Below, one piece after another: positions 26,193 through 35,039 of a stretch of 48,126 nt of DNA (the first letter of the stretch is position 1; each line of letters begins with the position of its first letter). The notes under the pieces are model-generated. The model searched no databases. It was not told where the DNA came from and saw only the letters and a program-made list of their open reading frames with translations. This DNA comes from DASVSE01 sp036399715 (GTDB lineage Bacteria; Bacteroidota; Rhodothermia; Rhodothermales; Rubricoccaceae). The DNA lies in assembly GCA_036399715.1 (NCBI GenBank), contig DASWMO010000129.1, positions 1 to 48,126 of the forward strand, read 5' to 3'. Position numbers and translations under genes: made by a program.

Positions 26193-27367
26193 CCGACCCG
26201 ACCGCCCGCATCGCCCTCGCCGAGACGCCTGCCGACGTGGCGGACGTGCTCGCCACGGCCCCGCACCTCGCGGCCGATGCCGCCCGGTGGCGAGCCGTCC
26301 GCGCGGCCATCCGCCGGGACCTCGCCTCGGACCTGCCCGACGCCGACCTGCTTGTCCTGCGTGCCCTCGATTCGGACGCGCTCGACGCGCCCGAGCGCGC
26401 GCGCCTCGCCGCCGCCCGGCCCGCGCTCGACGCCGCCGTCGCCCGGCACCCCGGCCTCGCGGCCGTTTCGGACCTCGTCGCGGCCGACGCGCAGGCGTTT
26501 TCGGACCTGTTCGACGCCGCCCTCGTGTCGCCGGGCGACATGTCCGCGGTCGCCGAACTGAACCGGGTAGCCGAGACGCCGCGCCCCGCGCCGGTTCGGG
26601 CGTCCGACCGACCTGCGTCGCCCGCCTCGCGCCGCGCATCGCGGCGGTGGATGTGGCGCACAGCGGCTCTGCTCGGCGTCGCCGGCTTTGCGGCCGTCCT
26701 CGCGACCGTCGGGCTGCGCGACCGCGGCTTCGAGACGATCACGGCGAGCACGGCCCGAACCGTCACGCTCGCTGACGGCTCCGTCGCCGACCTCGCCGCC
26801 GGGACGGTCCTGATGGTCCCCGAAGCCGGCACGGACCCGCGGCAGGCGCGCCTGCGCGAGGGCGAGGCCCTGTTCCACATCGTCCATGACCCCGCCCGCC
26901 CGTTCGCCGTCGAGACGCCCAACGCCGAGGTCGGCGTGCTCGGGACCGTCTTCGCGGTCCGCGTCGCCGGCGCCGGGACGCAGGCCGTCGCGACGCGCGT
27001 GACGCTCCTCACCGGGCGCGTGAACCTGGGCGTGCGCGGGGCCGAGCCGGCCGTTGTGCTCGCACCGGGACAGGCCAGCACCGTCGCCGCGCTCGCGGCT
27101 CCGACCGCTCCGGTGGCAGCCGACCGTGGCGAGGCGCTGGCATTCCTGCCCGACCTCGAATTCCGCGACACGCCCGCGGGCGACGTCGCAGACCAGCTCG
27201 GCGAGCGCTTCGGCGTCCCGATGACGGTCGATGCGGCGCTGGCTGGCGAAGCCCTGTCGGCCTCGTTCCGCATGGCGGACGGCCCTGAGGCCGCTGCGCG
27301 CGCGCTCGCACTCGCGCTCGGCGGGCGTGTCGTGGCAGTCGGAGGAGGCTTTCGCATCGCGGGCTAG
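26189..27367 (+). CDS. FecR-family transmembrane anti-sigma/regulator
   Basis: The 392-aa protein has a long Ala/Asp-rich cytoplasmic region (residues 1-150), one membrane helix (about 156-176), a periplasmic FecR domain (about 185-300, including TVTLADGSVADLAAGT and VGVLGTVFAVRV) and a C-terminal DUF4974/STN-like domain (about 318-392). In FecIR-type systems it binds the sigma factor and releases it when an outer-membrane receptor with an STN domain is occupied. Both partner genes flank it, sigma upstream with a 4-bp overlap and the receptor 28 bp downstream. Confidence 0.9.
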   Translation: MTDPTARIALAETPADVADVLATAPHLAADAARWRAVRAAIRRDLASDLPDADLLVLRALDSDALDAPERARLAAARPALDAAVARHPGLAAVSDLVAADAQAFSDLFDAALVSPGDMSAVAELNRVAETPRPAPVRASDRPASPASRRASRRWMWRTAALLGVAGFAAVLATVGLRDRGFETITASTARTVTLADGSVADLAAGTVLMVPEAGTDPRQARLREGEALFHIVHDPARPFAVETPNAEVGVLGTVFAVRVAGAGTQAVATRVTLLTGRVNLGVRGAEPAVVLAPGQASTVAALAAPTAPVAADRGEALAFLPDLEFRDTPAGDVADQLGERFGVPMTVDAALAGEALSASFRMADGPEAAARALALALGGRVVAVGGGFRIAG

Positions 27368-27395
27368 CCCCGCCGCCGGGGCTCGGGGCCTCCTT

Positions 27396-29816
27396 ATGCC
27401 GCGACCCGCGATTCGGCTCACCGTGTGGCTCGGCGCTGTCGCCCTTGCGCTCGCGTGGGCGCGCCCGGCGGCCGCGCAGACGACCGTCTGGACCGACGCG
27501 CCGCTCTCGGATGTCCTGTATTCGCTTGCGGACCAGACCGGACTCGACCTCGTCTTTGCCGCTCGCGTCGTCCGCGAGCGGCGCGTCTCGGGGCGCTACA
27601 CCGCGGGCGAGGACGCCCCGGCCGCGCTGGCGCGTCTGCTCCGCGGGACAGGCATCCGCGCCCAGCCGCTGAGGGCGGGGCAGTACGTGCTCATCGCCGA
27701 GCCGCTCAACGTGACCTACGGCGGCGACCAGCAGCCCGAGGCGCTCCTGGGCACGCTCGAAGGCCGCGCCGTCGACGCCGAGACGGGCGATCCGCTGCCC
27801 GGGGCGAGCGTCTTTCTCGTCGATGCTCGCATCGGCGCGCTCGCTGGCAGCGACGGCGGCTTCGCCGTCCCGAACCTCCCGGCCGGGCGCTACGCCGTCC
27901 GCGTGTCGTTCATCGGCTATCGGCCAGTCCGCCTCGACCTCGACGTGTTCCCGCTTTCGCCGCGCCTGCCCGTCGTGGTACGGCTGCCGCCCGAGCCGCT
28001 CGCGTCGTCAGAGGTGAAGGTGGACGCGCTCGGCGACGAGCCGGCGCCGGGAATGACCGACATGCGCGCGCGCGGCGTCGCCGCGACGGCGTCGCCGTTC
28101 GGGCGCGGGGACCTCGGGAGCGCGCTCGCCGCCCTCCCGGGGCTGACGCGGACCGGCGGGGCGGGCGGGCCGGTCGTCGTGCGCGGGGCGGACCCCGACG
28201 CGCTGCGCGTGCTCCGCGACGGCGTGCCGGTCTATGCGCCGTGGCATGCTGGCGGGCTTGTGCTGACGCTCCAGCCCGAGGCGCTCGGGCGCATCGTCCT
28301 GCACCGCGGTCAGGCCCCGGCCGGCGTCGGCGGCGGCCTCGCGGCCATCCTCGAAACCGAAACGGCGAGTGCTCTCGCCGGCGATACCGTTTCTGCAGTC
28401 GCGCTCTCGCCGGTCGCGGCGCGGGCCGTCGCAAACGTCGTGCTCTCGCCCCGAGTGTCGCTCCACGTCGGCGCGGTGCGGTCTGTGCTGAGCCGTCTCG
28501 TCGGGCCGGGTGTGCGGCTCGCCGAGGGCGGCGTCTGGATCGTCGATCCGCTCGGCGGGCGCCGGGGCGACGCGGTCCGGCCCCGCATGGCGTTCGAGAG
28601 CGCCGAGGCGTCCATCGGCGTGCGCGTCGGCCGCGCCGCCCGGCTCGACGTCTCGGCGTGGGGCACGCGGGACCGCCTCGACCTTCCCGCCACGGGCGCC
28701 CGGGTCGCGGGCGACGCCGGCGCCCTGACCGCGCGGCTGCGCGGACTCGTCGGGCAGCGGACGTTCGCGACGGGCATCGTCTACACCACCCGCGTCACCG
28801 AACAGGCTGGCGTGACCGCGGACGAAGGGCTCGGCGAGACGGCCGCGGCGCTCGACGTCGAGCGGTCGCTCTCGCTCTCGCACACGCTCTCGGTCGGCGG
28901 TCGGGCCGCGTGGCGCCGCGTTGAGACGGGCGAGGATGCAGACCGCCGCGCGGCGGACGAGGTGGGTGTGTACGTCGCCGACACGTGGTCGCCCGTGCGG
29001 CCTTGGCAGGTGCAGGCTGGCCTCCGCCTCAATGCCGCCAGCGGGACGGCCGCCGTTCTCAGTCCGCGCGTGTTCGTGCGGTGGATGCCCGTTGCGGACC
29101 GCGTCGTCGTTCGGGCGGGAATCAGCCGGCAGGTGCAGGCCGTGCAGCGTCTCATCCGTATGGCGGGCCCGTTTCCGCTCGCCGGCGCGGCGTGGGCCGT
29201 CGCCGGGGCTGACGGCACGCCGGCTTCGGCGTGGCAGGCCGGGCTGGGTGCCGAGTGGGCGCCTTCGGAGACCATCGCCCTGAGCGTCGACGCCTACGGT
29301 CGCCGCGAGCGCGACGTGCTCCGCCCCGACGCCGCGGGGGACTTGGCCGGCCCGCTCGCTGGCTTCTCGCGCCACGCCGGCCGAGCAGCTGGCGTCGACG
29401 TCGCGGCCCGGCTGGTGGCAGACGGCTGGACGGTCTCGTTCGCCGGGGCGGCCGCGCTGGCGGAAGTCTGCCCGCCGGGGGGCGTGTGGCGGCCGGCGCC
29501 GTACGCGCGGCCGCTCTCCGCCGGCCTGCTCGCCGAGCGCGCCGTCGGGCCGCTCGCACTCGGGGTGCGCCTCGACGCCGCCTCGGGCCGCGCAGACGCT
29601 GGCCGCCGCGCGCCGGCCGACGTCCGTGCCGGCCTCGCCCTCGGCGCTGGCGCGACGCGGCGCGGTGTCCGGTTCGACGTGCTCGCGCAGGTGCAGGTGC
29701 GCCTCGCCGGCGCCTCCGGCGGCGAGGCCGTGGATCCCGAGGCGCCGCTCCCGCTCGCGCTCGACGCCCGCGCGCTTCCCGCCTACCCGACGCTGAGCAT
29801 CGCCGCGCGCTGGTAG
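27396..29816 (+). CDS. TonB-dependent signal-transducing outer-membrane receptor
   Basis: The 806-aa receptor has a signal peptide (1-28), an STN signalling domain at about 30-105 (TVWTDAPLSDVLYSLADQTG), a carboxypeptidase-regulatory-like domain at about 115-185 (LEGRAVDAETGDPLPGASV), a plug domain at about 220-310 (LGSALAALPGLTRTGG, RVLRDGVPVYAPWHAGG) and a C-terminal beta-barrel ending in SIAARW with terminal aromatic residue. The substrate is unknown. The ATG at 27396 gives the signal peptide; longer frames to the left overlap FecR. With the sigma and FecR genes it forms a classical cell-surface signalling trio. Confidence 0.92.
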   Translation: MPRPAIRLTVWLGAVALALAWARPAAAQTTVWTDAPLSDVLYSLADQTGLDLVFAARVVRERRVSGRYTAGEDAPAALARLLRGTGIRAQPLRAGQYVLIAEPLNVTYGGDQQPEALLGTLEGRAVDAETGDPLPGASVFLVDARIGALAGSDGGFAVPNLPAGRYAVRVSFIGYRPVRLDLDVFPLSPRLPVVVRLPPEPLASSEVKVDALGDEPAPGMTDMRARGVAATASPFGRGDLGSALAALPGLTRTGGAGGPVVVRGADPDALRVLRDGVPVYAPWHAGGLVLTLQPEALGRIVLHRGQAPAGVGGGLAAILETETASALAGDTVSAVALSPVAARAVANVVLSPRVSLHVGAVRSVLSRLVGPGVRLAEGGVWIVDPLGGRRGDAVRPRMAFESAEASIGVRVGRAARLDVSAWGTRDRLDLPATGARVAGDAGALTARLRGLVGQRTFATGIVYTTRVTEQAGVTADEGLGETAAALDVERSLSLSHTLSVGGRAAWRRVETGEDADRRAADEVGVYVADTWSPVRPWQVQAGLRLNAASGTAAVLSPRVFVRWMPVADRVVVRAGISRQVQAVQRLIRMAGPFPLAGAAWAVAGADGTPASAWQAGLGAEWAPSETIALSVDAYGRRERDVLRPDAAGDLAGPLAGFSRHAGRAAGVDVAARLVADGWTVSFAGAAALAEVCPPGGVWRPAPYARPLSAGLLAERAVGPLALGVRLDAASGRADAGRRAPADVRAGLALGAGATRRGVRFDVLAQVQVRLAGASGGEAVDPEAPLPLALDARALPAYPTLSIAARW

Positions 29817-29832
29817 GCCGCGACGGCCGGCA

Positions 29833-31920
29833 TCACCGGACCGTCACGCGGAGGGCCTGGCGCTGCTCCTCGGCCCGTGCGAGGAGGACCGTGCGCTCGC
29901 CGCGGATCGCCTCCAGGCGCGTCTCCTGCTCGTCGAGCGTCCGCAGCAGGCGCCGCGCGTAGTCGCTCTGGGCGTCGACGGACTGGAGGTTGCCGCGGAT
30001 GCGTGACTGGTCATTCTCGATGGTCTGGACCTCGCGGTCGAGCGCCGCGATCTGGCGCTCGGTCTCGGCGAGCGTCCGGCGGCGGTCGACGGCCTCCTCG
30101 ACGGCACGGCGCACGTCCTCGGGAATGGCCCCGTCGGCACGGACGAAAGAGGCTAGGTAGTCCGGGTCGGCCCCGTACAGAACGATGCCCTCGTCATAGG
30201 TGCGCGCCTCACGGACGATGAGCGTGTCGACCTCGCCCGCGGCGACATCCACGCGGAAGCGGTAGACGGCGGGCGTCGTCTCCTCGGCCGCGGCCGGTGC
30301 GTCGAGGCGCGCGCCTTGCTGGCGGGCGCGCTCCACGAGGACCGTTCGCGGGCGCTCTCCGCGGTTCTCGACGCGGTAGCCGCCCTGCACGAGCGCCTGC
30401 CGGCGGATCACGAGCACGCCGTCGCGGAGCGTCGCCGTCTCGACGGTGCCGGGGGCGTCGGGAATCGCGAACGGGTCCACGAGCACGTCCTGATCGACGG
30501 CAAAGGTGAGCAGGCGCTGCGTGCCCGCGGTGAGGTCCGGCAGGAGGGCGTCGCCGGCGTAGCCGTCGTCGAGGACCGTGACCGGCCCGCCGCGGAGGTT
30601 GTTGCCGGTCGAGTTGCGGAGGCGGACGCCGCGCATCGGGTGGCGGCCCGCGCCGCCGTCGTAGACGCTGAGGCGCTCAGCCGTGATGCCCTCGGCGACG
30701 ATGGGCAGCATCGCCGAGGCGCGCCGCGGCAGCGTCACGTCGCGGAGGCGGTACGCGAACAGCTCGCCGAAGTCGCCCGAGGTCGCCTGTGGCTGAAAGC
30801 CCACGCCGAGGTTGATCTCGCTCTGACCGCTCACCCGGAGGCCATCGGAGTAGTACTCGGCATTCTCTGCACGCCCGCCGCGGATGTCGAGTTGCTCAAG
30901 ATCTTGTCCGGTGACCACGCGCGCCTGCCCGATGGCGTCGTTGGTGATGAGACCTCCCTGGAGAACGGGTGCTGAGGCTGGCGGCGGGGGAGGGGGCGCC
31001 GGGATGAAGCGGGCGCCCTCGTCATAGGTCCGCGGCTGCGTCACGGCGTCGTCGGGGAGCGAGACGAACGGGCGCTGGACGTAGCGCGGCGTGTAGAGGT
31101 CGGTCTGGAACGAGACCGGGCGCCCCGAGACGAGCGTGAGGTCCACGCCGGCCCAGTCGGACTCGGTCGGGTTCTCGACGAGCGCCCAGCCCTGGAGCGT
31201 GCCGGTCGCCTCTCCCGCGTCGGGCAGCACGAGGCGGTAGCTCGTCCGCCAGACCGGCGCCTCGACGACGTAGCCCATGCGGACGCGCCGCGGGCCGCCG
31301 CCGCGGAACTGGATGCGGACGGGTCGACGCTGCCCGCCGCGCGCCTCGGCGAGGGCCGCGAGGGCGCCGTCGATCTCGGCCTGCAGCGACGCGTCGACGA
31401 ACGCGATGCGGCGCGCCTCGCCGAGGCGGACCGTCGCGAGGCCGCCGGCCGTCGCGAGCGTGAGCGTCCGCTCTGGGGCCTGCCCCGGCGCAGCCGGCGG
31501 CTCGGACCCGACCGCCAGAATCGTCCCGCGGAGCGTCCCGCCGGGCGCCTCGACGATCACCTCGGCGCCGCGCGCCTGCTGAAGGATCGCCGCGAGGTCG
31601 GGCGAGCCCGAGAGGTCGATGGCGAACGATCGGAGCGTTCGCTCGACCGGCGCCTGGCTCGGGTACACCACGCCTGCGACGCGCCCCTGCGGGTCCTCGA
31701 CGAGGAGCGACTTCAGGACGTCGTTGAGCGCGGACTCGTCGAACTGGAGCGTCACCTCGGCGTCGCCGGCGACGCGGCCGGCGTGCTCGAAGTAGCCCAC
31801 GCCGCTCGTGAACAGGATCACGCGCTCGACCGGCACATCGGCCGCGGGCTGGGCGTGGGCGCGGGGCCCGCAGAGGGCCAGCCCGAGGAGGAGGGGAAAG
31901 AGGACAGACGAGGCGCGCAT
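29833..31920 (-). CDS. Secreted DUF4139-domain protein with coiled-coil tail
   Basis: This 695-aa protein has a signal peptide (about 1-24) and then the N-terminal DUF4140-like and central DUF4139 regions (VERVILFTSGVGYFEHAGRV, YVVEAPVWRTSYRLVLP, GWALVENPTESDWAGVDLTL). Its C-terminus is a coiled coil (ETERQIAALDREVQTIENDQ and onwards, about 610-690). Between them, after a polyproline run at about 308-316, residues 320-375 contain an insert (VVTGQDLEQLDIRGGRAENA, EYYSDGLRVSG) that resembles the plug region of TonB receptors. Family members are poorly characterised. The gene is divergent from the curli operon and shares its 419-bp control region. Confidence 0.85.
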   Translation of the reverse strand: MRASSVLFPLLLGLALCGPRAHAQPAADVPVERVILFTSGVGYFEHAGRVAGDAEVTLQFDESALNDVLKSLLVEDPQGRVAGVVYPSQAPVERTLRSFAIDLSGSPDLAAILQQARGAEVIVEAPGGTLRGTILAVGSEPPAAPGQAPERTLTLATAGGLATVRLGEARRIAFVDASLQAEIDGALAALAEARGGQRRPVRIQFRGGGPRRVRMGYVVEAPVWRTSYRLVLPDAGEATGTLQGWALVENPTESDWAGVDLTLVSGRPVSFQTDLYTPRYVQRPFVSLPDDAVTQPRTYDEGARFIPAPPPPPPASAPVLQGGLITNDAIGQARVVTGQDLEQLDIRGGRAENAEYYSDGLRVSGQSEINLGVGFQPQATSGDFGELFAYRLRDVTLPRRASAMLPIVAEGITAERLSVYDGGAGRHPMRGVRLRNSTGNNLRGGPVTVLDDGYAGDALLPDLTAGTQRLLTFAVDQDVLVDPFAIPDAPGTVETATLRDGVLVIRRQALVQGGYRVENRGERPRTVLVERARQQGARLDAPAAAEETTPAVYRFRVDVAAGEVDTLIVREARTYDEGIVLYGADPDYLASFVRADGAIPEDVRRAVEEAVDRRRTLAETERQIAALDREVQTIENDQSRIRGNLQSVDAQSDYARRLLRTLDEQETRLEAIRGERTVLLARAEEQRQALRVTVR

Positions 31921-32339
31921 GAGTCAGGGGAAGGGGAGCAGCCAACGTCGCCGCTGCACCGCGCCCGTGCAACCCCATCCAGCGCCCCGGCCGGGCAGCG
32001 CAGTCCACGAGGTTTTATCGGACATCAGGAACGCTCCCAAGTCCTGTGAACGTCGACAGGAATGGTCACATGGCGGGATCTGACTGCGGAGAAAGAAGCA
32101 TGACGATGCTCAACTGCCGTCTCGCGACGCATCATGCCTCCGAACTGTTCAGACACTGATCAATACATGTTCAATACCTATTCATGCCTTTCATTGGCGA
32201 CGCTTTGCCAGGATTGTCCCTAGCGTCCGCCCCCCCTCGGCCCTAGTTCAGACCCGCGGGACGTGCCCTAATCTGGTCGCCTGCTCAAACTGAAGTCCTG
32301 ACGAGTCCCTCGGGCTCGGTTCAGCCCATCGACTTTCTT
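31921..32339. other. 419-bp divergent control region without genes
   Basis: I see no coding region here. The middle part (about 32,100-32,220) is clearly richer in A and T than anything around it and contains the 11-bp repeat array described separately. A possible minus-35-like TTGCCA at 32205-32210 lies downstream of the array, but I cannot assign a matching minus-10 with confidence. The region must carry the promoters of the DUF4139 gene and of the curli operon. Confidence 0.7.
32146..32184 (+). promoter_or_regulatory. Four direct hexamers at 11-bp spacing upstream of csgE
   Basis: TGTTCA (32146), TGATCA (32157), TGTTCA (32168) and TATTCA (32179) follow each other with exactly 5 bases between and therefore on one face of the helix. 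Direct repeats at 11 bp are typical of OmpR/PhoB-type response regulators. A weaker match, TTCATT at 32190, could be a fifth site. The array ends 156 bp before the csgE start and lies 226 bp from the DUF4139 start. Confidence 0.6.
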
Positions 32340-32933
32340 GTGACTGCGTCTTCCCTTTCGCCCTGTTCCTCGTCTCGTATCCTCCTGTGTGCTCTGGGCT
32401 TCTTGGCCTATGGGGCGACGTGTGAAGCACAGACGACGTCCGCTTCTGGAGCAGTGACCGAAGACGCCCGTGTCGTCGGAGGGCTCAGTCTCGGATACGA
32501 CACGATGCTCCGCGAGTACGGCCGACTCCGTCCGCTTCAGCAGGCCCGCCCGGACTCCACGGCCCCGAGCGCGCGGCAGGTCGCGGAGGCGGTTGCGCGC
32601 CTCGCGCGCCCGGCGGCCGTCGACGGCGTCCGGCGCCTCGAAGTCGACGGGCTCGTCGTGGACCAGACCATCACGCGCCTCGGCCGCGAGTTCTACCTCG
32701 CGTTTTACCGCCAGTGGGTGCCGCCGCCAGAGGCCGTCGCCTTCACGGTCGAGGTGGTCGAGCAGCCCGACCGAGGCATCAACACGGTCGTCCGCGTGCA
32801 GGTCAACGACGAACTCGTCTTTCAGACCCGCCTGAGCCCTCGCGCCGACGAGTCCGACGAGGACGTTGCGCGAGCCGTCGCAGCGGCGTACCGCCGCCTC
32901 CAGCGCCGCGGCGGTCCCGCGCCCGCCTACTGA
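32340..32933 (+). CDS. csgE: Curli assembly factor CsgE
   Basis: The 197-aa protein has a signal peptide (about 1-30). The CsgE domain spans roughly residues 104-185, with the hallmark VDQTITRLGREFYLAFYRQW and VEQPDRGINTVVRVQVNDEL. In E. coli CsgE (129 aa) caps the periplasmic entrance of the CsgG pore and feeds curlin subunits to it. The extra 70 residues before the domain are a linker rich in Pro/Ala/Arg. The GTG at 32340 is the only start giving a plausible signal peptide. csgF follows after 5 bases. Confidence 0.9.
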   Translation: MTASSLSPCSSSRILLCALGFLAYGATCEAQTTSASGAVTEDARVVGGLSLGYDTMLREYGRLRPLQQARPDSTAPSARQVAEAVARLARPAAVDGVRRLEVDGLVVDQTITRLGREFYLAFYRQWVPPPEAVAFTVEVVEQPDRGINTVVRVQVNDELVFQTRLSPRADESDEDVARAVAAAYRRLQRRGGPAPAY

Positions 32934-32938
32934 TCTCT

Positions 32939-33355
32939 ATGTCCTCCGCCATGCTCCGTCTCTCCCTGCTCGCCGCCGCGTGTGCTGCCCTCGCACCCGG
33001 CGTGGCCGCCCAGCAGATGGTCTACCAGCCCCGCAACCCCGCGTTCGGGGGAAGCCCGGCGAACTACTCGTGGATGCTCAGCAGCGCTCAGGCGCAGAAC
33101 GAGTACACCGAAGAAAGGACGCCCGACGACGAACTCGCGGACTTCCAGGCCAACCTCCAGCGGCGCATCCTGAACGACCTCGCACGCCAGATCGCGGGCG
33201 ACCGCTTCGAAGGCCTCGACCTCAGCCAGGAGGGCTCCTTCGACTTCGGGGACTTTCTGATCGACATCACACCGGGCCTCGACGAGATCACGATTCGCGT
33301 CTTCAACACGCTCACGGGCGACGAGTCCATCATCTCGATCCCGTCCAACCCGTGA
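32939..33355 (+). CDS. csgF: Curli nucleation/assembly factor CsgF
   Basis: This 138-aa secreted protein begins, after its signal peptide, with QQMVYQPRNPAFGGSPANYS and LSSAQAQNEY. This corresponds to the conserved CsgF N-terminus (RNPxFGGxPxNxxxxLxSAQAQN) that inserts into the CsgG pore and forms a second constriction. The C-terminal half should lie at the cell surface, where CsgF in E. coli couples secretion to fibre nucleation. An ATG 12 bases further in (32951) is an alternative start. Confidence 0.93.
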   Translation: MSSAMLRLSLLAAACAALAPGVAAQQMVYQPRNPAFGGSPANYSWMLSSAQAQNEYTEERTPDDELADFQANLQRRILNDLARQIAGDRFEGLDLSQEGSFDFGDFLIDITPGLDEITIRVFNTLTGDESIISIPSNP

Positions 33356-33423
33356 GCCCGGCACGTGCCGGTCGCTTCTCTCCGGGCCCACCTGCCGGGC
33401 CTCCCATCTCCGAGCCGTTCTCC

Positions 33424-34791
33424 GTGCGTCTTCGCTTTCTCCAGACAGGGCTCGCCCTGATCGCTTTCGTCGCTGCCGGGTGCGGGTCGTACCTCCGCCC
33501 GTTCGAGCTCGAGCGCGCCCGCCCGGCCCAGCCGACGGCCGCGGCGCTCAGCCTCCGCGACCTTCCGGCGCCGCGCGAGCAGGTCGTCGTGGCGGTCTAC
33601 CGCTTCCGTGACCAGACGGGCCAGTACCGCACGCTCGAAAACGCCTCGACGTTCTCGACGGCCGTCACGCAGGGCGCGACCTCGATCCTCGTCCGCGCGC
33701 TCGACGAGTCGGGCTGGTTCCGCCCGATCGAGCGCGAAGCGCTTCCGAACCTGCTCAACGAGCGCCAGATCATCTCGCAGATCCGGAGCCAGAACGCCGG
33801 GCCCGACGGCGCGCCGCTGCCCCCGCTGCCGCCGCTCCTGTACGCCGGCATCCTGCTCGAAGGCGGCATCATCGGGTACGACAGCAACATCATCACGAGC
33901 GGCATCGGCGTCCGCTACTTCGGCGCCGGCGCCTCGGGGCAGGTCCGCCGGGACCAGGTGACGGTCTATCTCCGCGCCATCTCGACGCAGACCGGCCGCG
34001 TCCTCCGGACGGTCCACACGACGAAGACGATCCTCTCGCAGCAGACCGAGGGCGGCCTGTTCCGCTACGTCTCGCTGCGGCACCTGCTCGAAGCTGAGGC
34101 CGGCTACAGCTTCAACGAGCCGCCTGCGCTCGCCGTGACCGAAGCCATCGAGGAGGCCGTTCGCGGGCTCATCATCGAGGGCGTCCGCGAGAACCTGTGG
34201 GCGCTCCGCACGCCCTCCGACTCGACGGGGGCGGCCTTTGCCGCCTACGACCGGGCCGTCGCCGAGTCGGAGTCCACGGACGCGTTCGGGCGCGCGCAGC
34301 CCGGCAGCGCGGCTCGCGGGGGCTTCAGCGTCGGCGCCTCGCTCGCGGCGACGCTCTATGAGGGCGACTACCGCGATCCCGTTGCGGCGCCCTCGGTCCA
34401 GGCCTTCGTGCGGCAGCGCGTCACGCCGCGCCTCGGCCTCGGCATCGCTGCGTCGATCGGGCAGATCGCCGCGAGCGGCGCCTTCCGGACGCTCCACGGC
34501 ACGGCCGAAGCGAACGGGACCTACACCCTCCTTCCCGGCGCGCGGACGACGCCGTTCCTCGTCGCCGGGGCGGGTGTGCTCGTCCAGAACGACCGGTTCG
34601 ACAATGCGGGAATGGTCTTTCCGTACCTCACCGGTGCGATCGGCATCGAGCGCCTCGTCTCGCCGAGCCTGCGCCTCGGCATGTCGCTCGGCAACGTGTA
34701 CCCGCTTCGCGAGGGCCTCGATGGGGTCCGCAGCGGGAGCGTGAACGACAACTTCTTTCTGCTCCGGACTCACCTCGTCTATCGCAGATAA
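33424..34791 (+). CDS. csgG: Curli secretion channel CsgG with C-terminal beta-barrel extension
   Basis: The 455-aa lipoprotein (lipobox FVAAGC, Cys 20) contains the full CsgG domain in about residues 45-262: VVVAVYRFRDQTGQYRTLEN, LDESGWFRPIEREALPNLLN, EGGIIGYDSNIITSGIGVRY and DQVTVYLRAI. CsgG assembles into a nonameric outer-membrane pore that secretes curlins. After residue 265, where E. coli CsgG ends, there is a linker and then about 155 residues of alternating beta-strand pattern (GGFSVGASLAATLYEG to FLLRTHLVYRR), resembling an eight-stranded OmpA-like barrel. The start is a GTG 68 bp after csgF. Confidence 0.93.
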   Translation: MRLRFLQTGLALIAFVAAGCGSYLRPFELERARPAQPTAAALSLRDLPAPREQVVVAVYRFRDQTGQYRTLENASTFSTAVTQGATSILVRALDESGWFRPIEREALPNLLNERQIISQIRSQNAGPDGAPLPPLPPLLYAGILLEGGIIGYDSNIITSGIGVRYFGAGASGQVRRDQVTVYLRAISTQTGRVLRTVHTTKTILSQQTEGGLFRYVSLRHLLEAEAGYSFNEPPALAVTEAIEEAVRGLIIEGVRENLWALRTPSDSTGAAFAAYDRAVAESESTDAFGRAQPGSAARGGFSVGASLAATLYEGDYRDPVAAPSVQAFVRQRVTPRLGLGIAASIGQIAASGAFRTLHGTAEANGTYTLLPGARTTPFLVAGAGVLVQNDRFDNAGMVFPYLTGAIGIERLVSPSLRLGMSLGNVYPLREGLDGVRSGSVNDNFFLLRTHLVYRR

Positions 34792-35039
34792 CCCCATGCG
34801 GCCCCGAGGCCCGCACGCCGGCTGACCCCGTGCAGTGCTGTTCTCGCGACGGCCCATCGATTTCCGGGATTCGCGCGCCGCCCGGCGAGCGACCGAGAGG
34901 CCCCGGGAACCGCCGCCTGACTCTCCCGCCACGGGCGTGCCCGGAAGCAGGCTCTCCTCTCACTCCCGCCGGCCCGCCGGCCCCCTTTCTCTGTCCCACT
35001 CGGGACGCCTCCCCAACCTGCCCCGACCGGGGCACCCCA
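34792..35039. other. 248-bp GC-rich gap between csgG and the first curlin gene
   Basis: No gene is visible. The last 25 bases form a small hairpin directly ahead of the curlin start. The long spacing compared with csgE-csgF suggests a separate promoter or long leader for the curlin genes, but I cannot identify promoter hexamers. Confidence 0.5.
35019..35034 (+). promoter_or_regulatory. Hairpin just before the first curlin start
   Basis: TGCCCC (35019-35024), loop GACC, GGGGCA (35029-35034) form a perfect 6-bp stem that ends five bases before the ATG at 35040 and would cover the ribosome landing site. A comparable CCCC-GCAC-GGGG hairpin occurs at the same place before the second curlin gene. 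Confidence 0.4.

Noticed and set aside
32205..32230. A sigma-70 promoter with TTGCCA and a downstream minus-10 ahead of csgE.
   Set aside because: No acceptable minus-10 hexamer lies at the right distance, and promoter consensus in this lineage differs, so I leave it unassigned.
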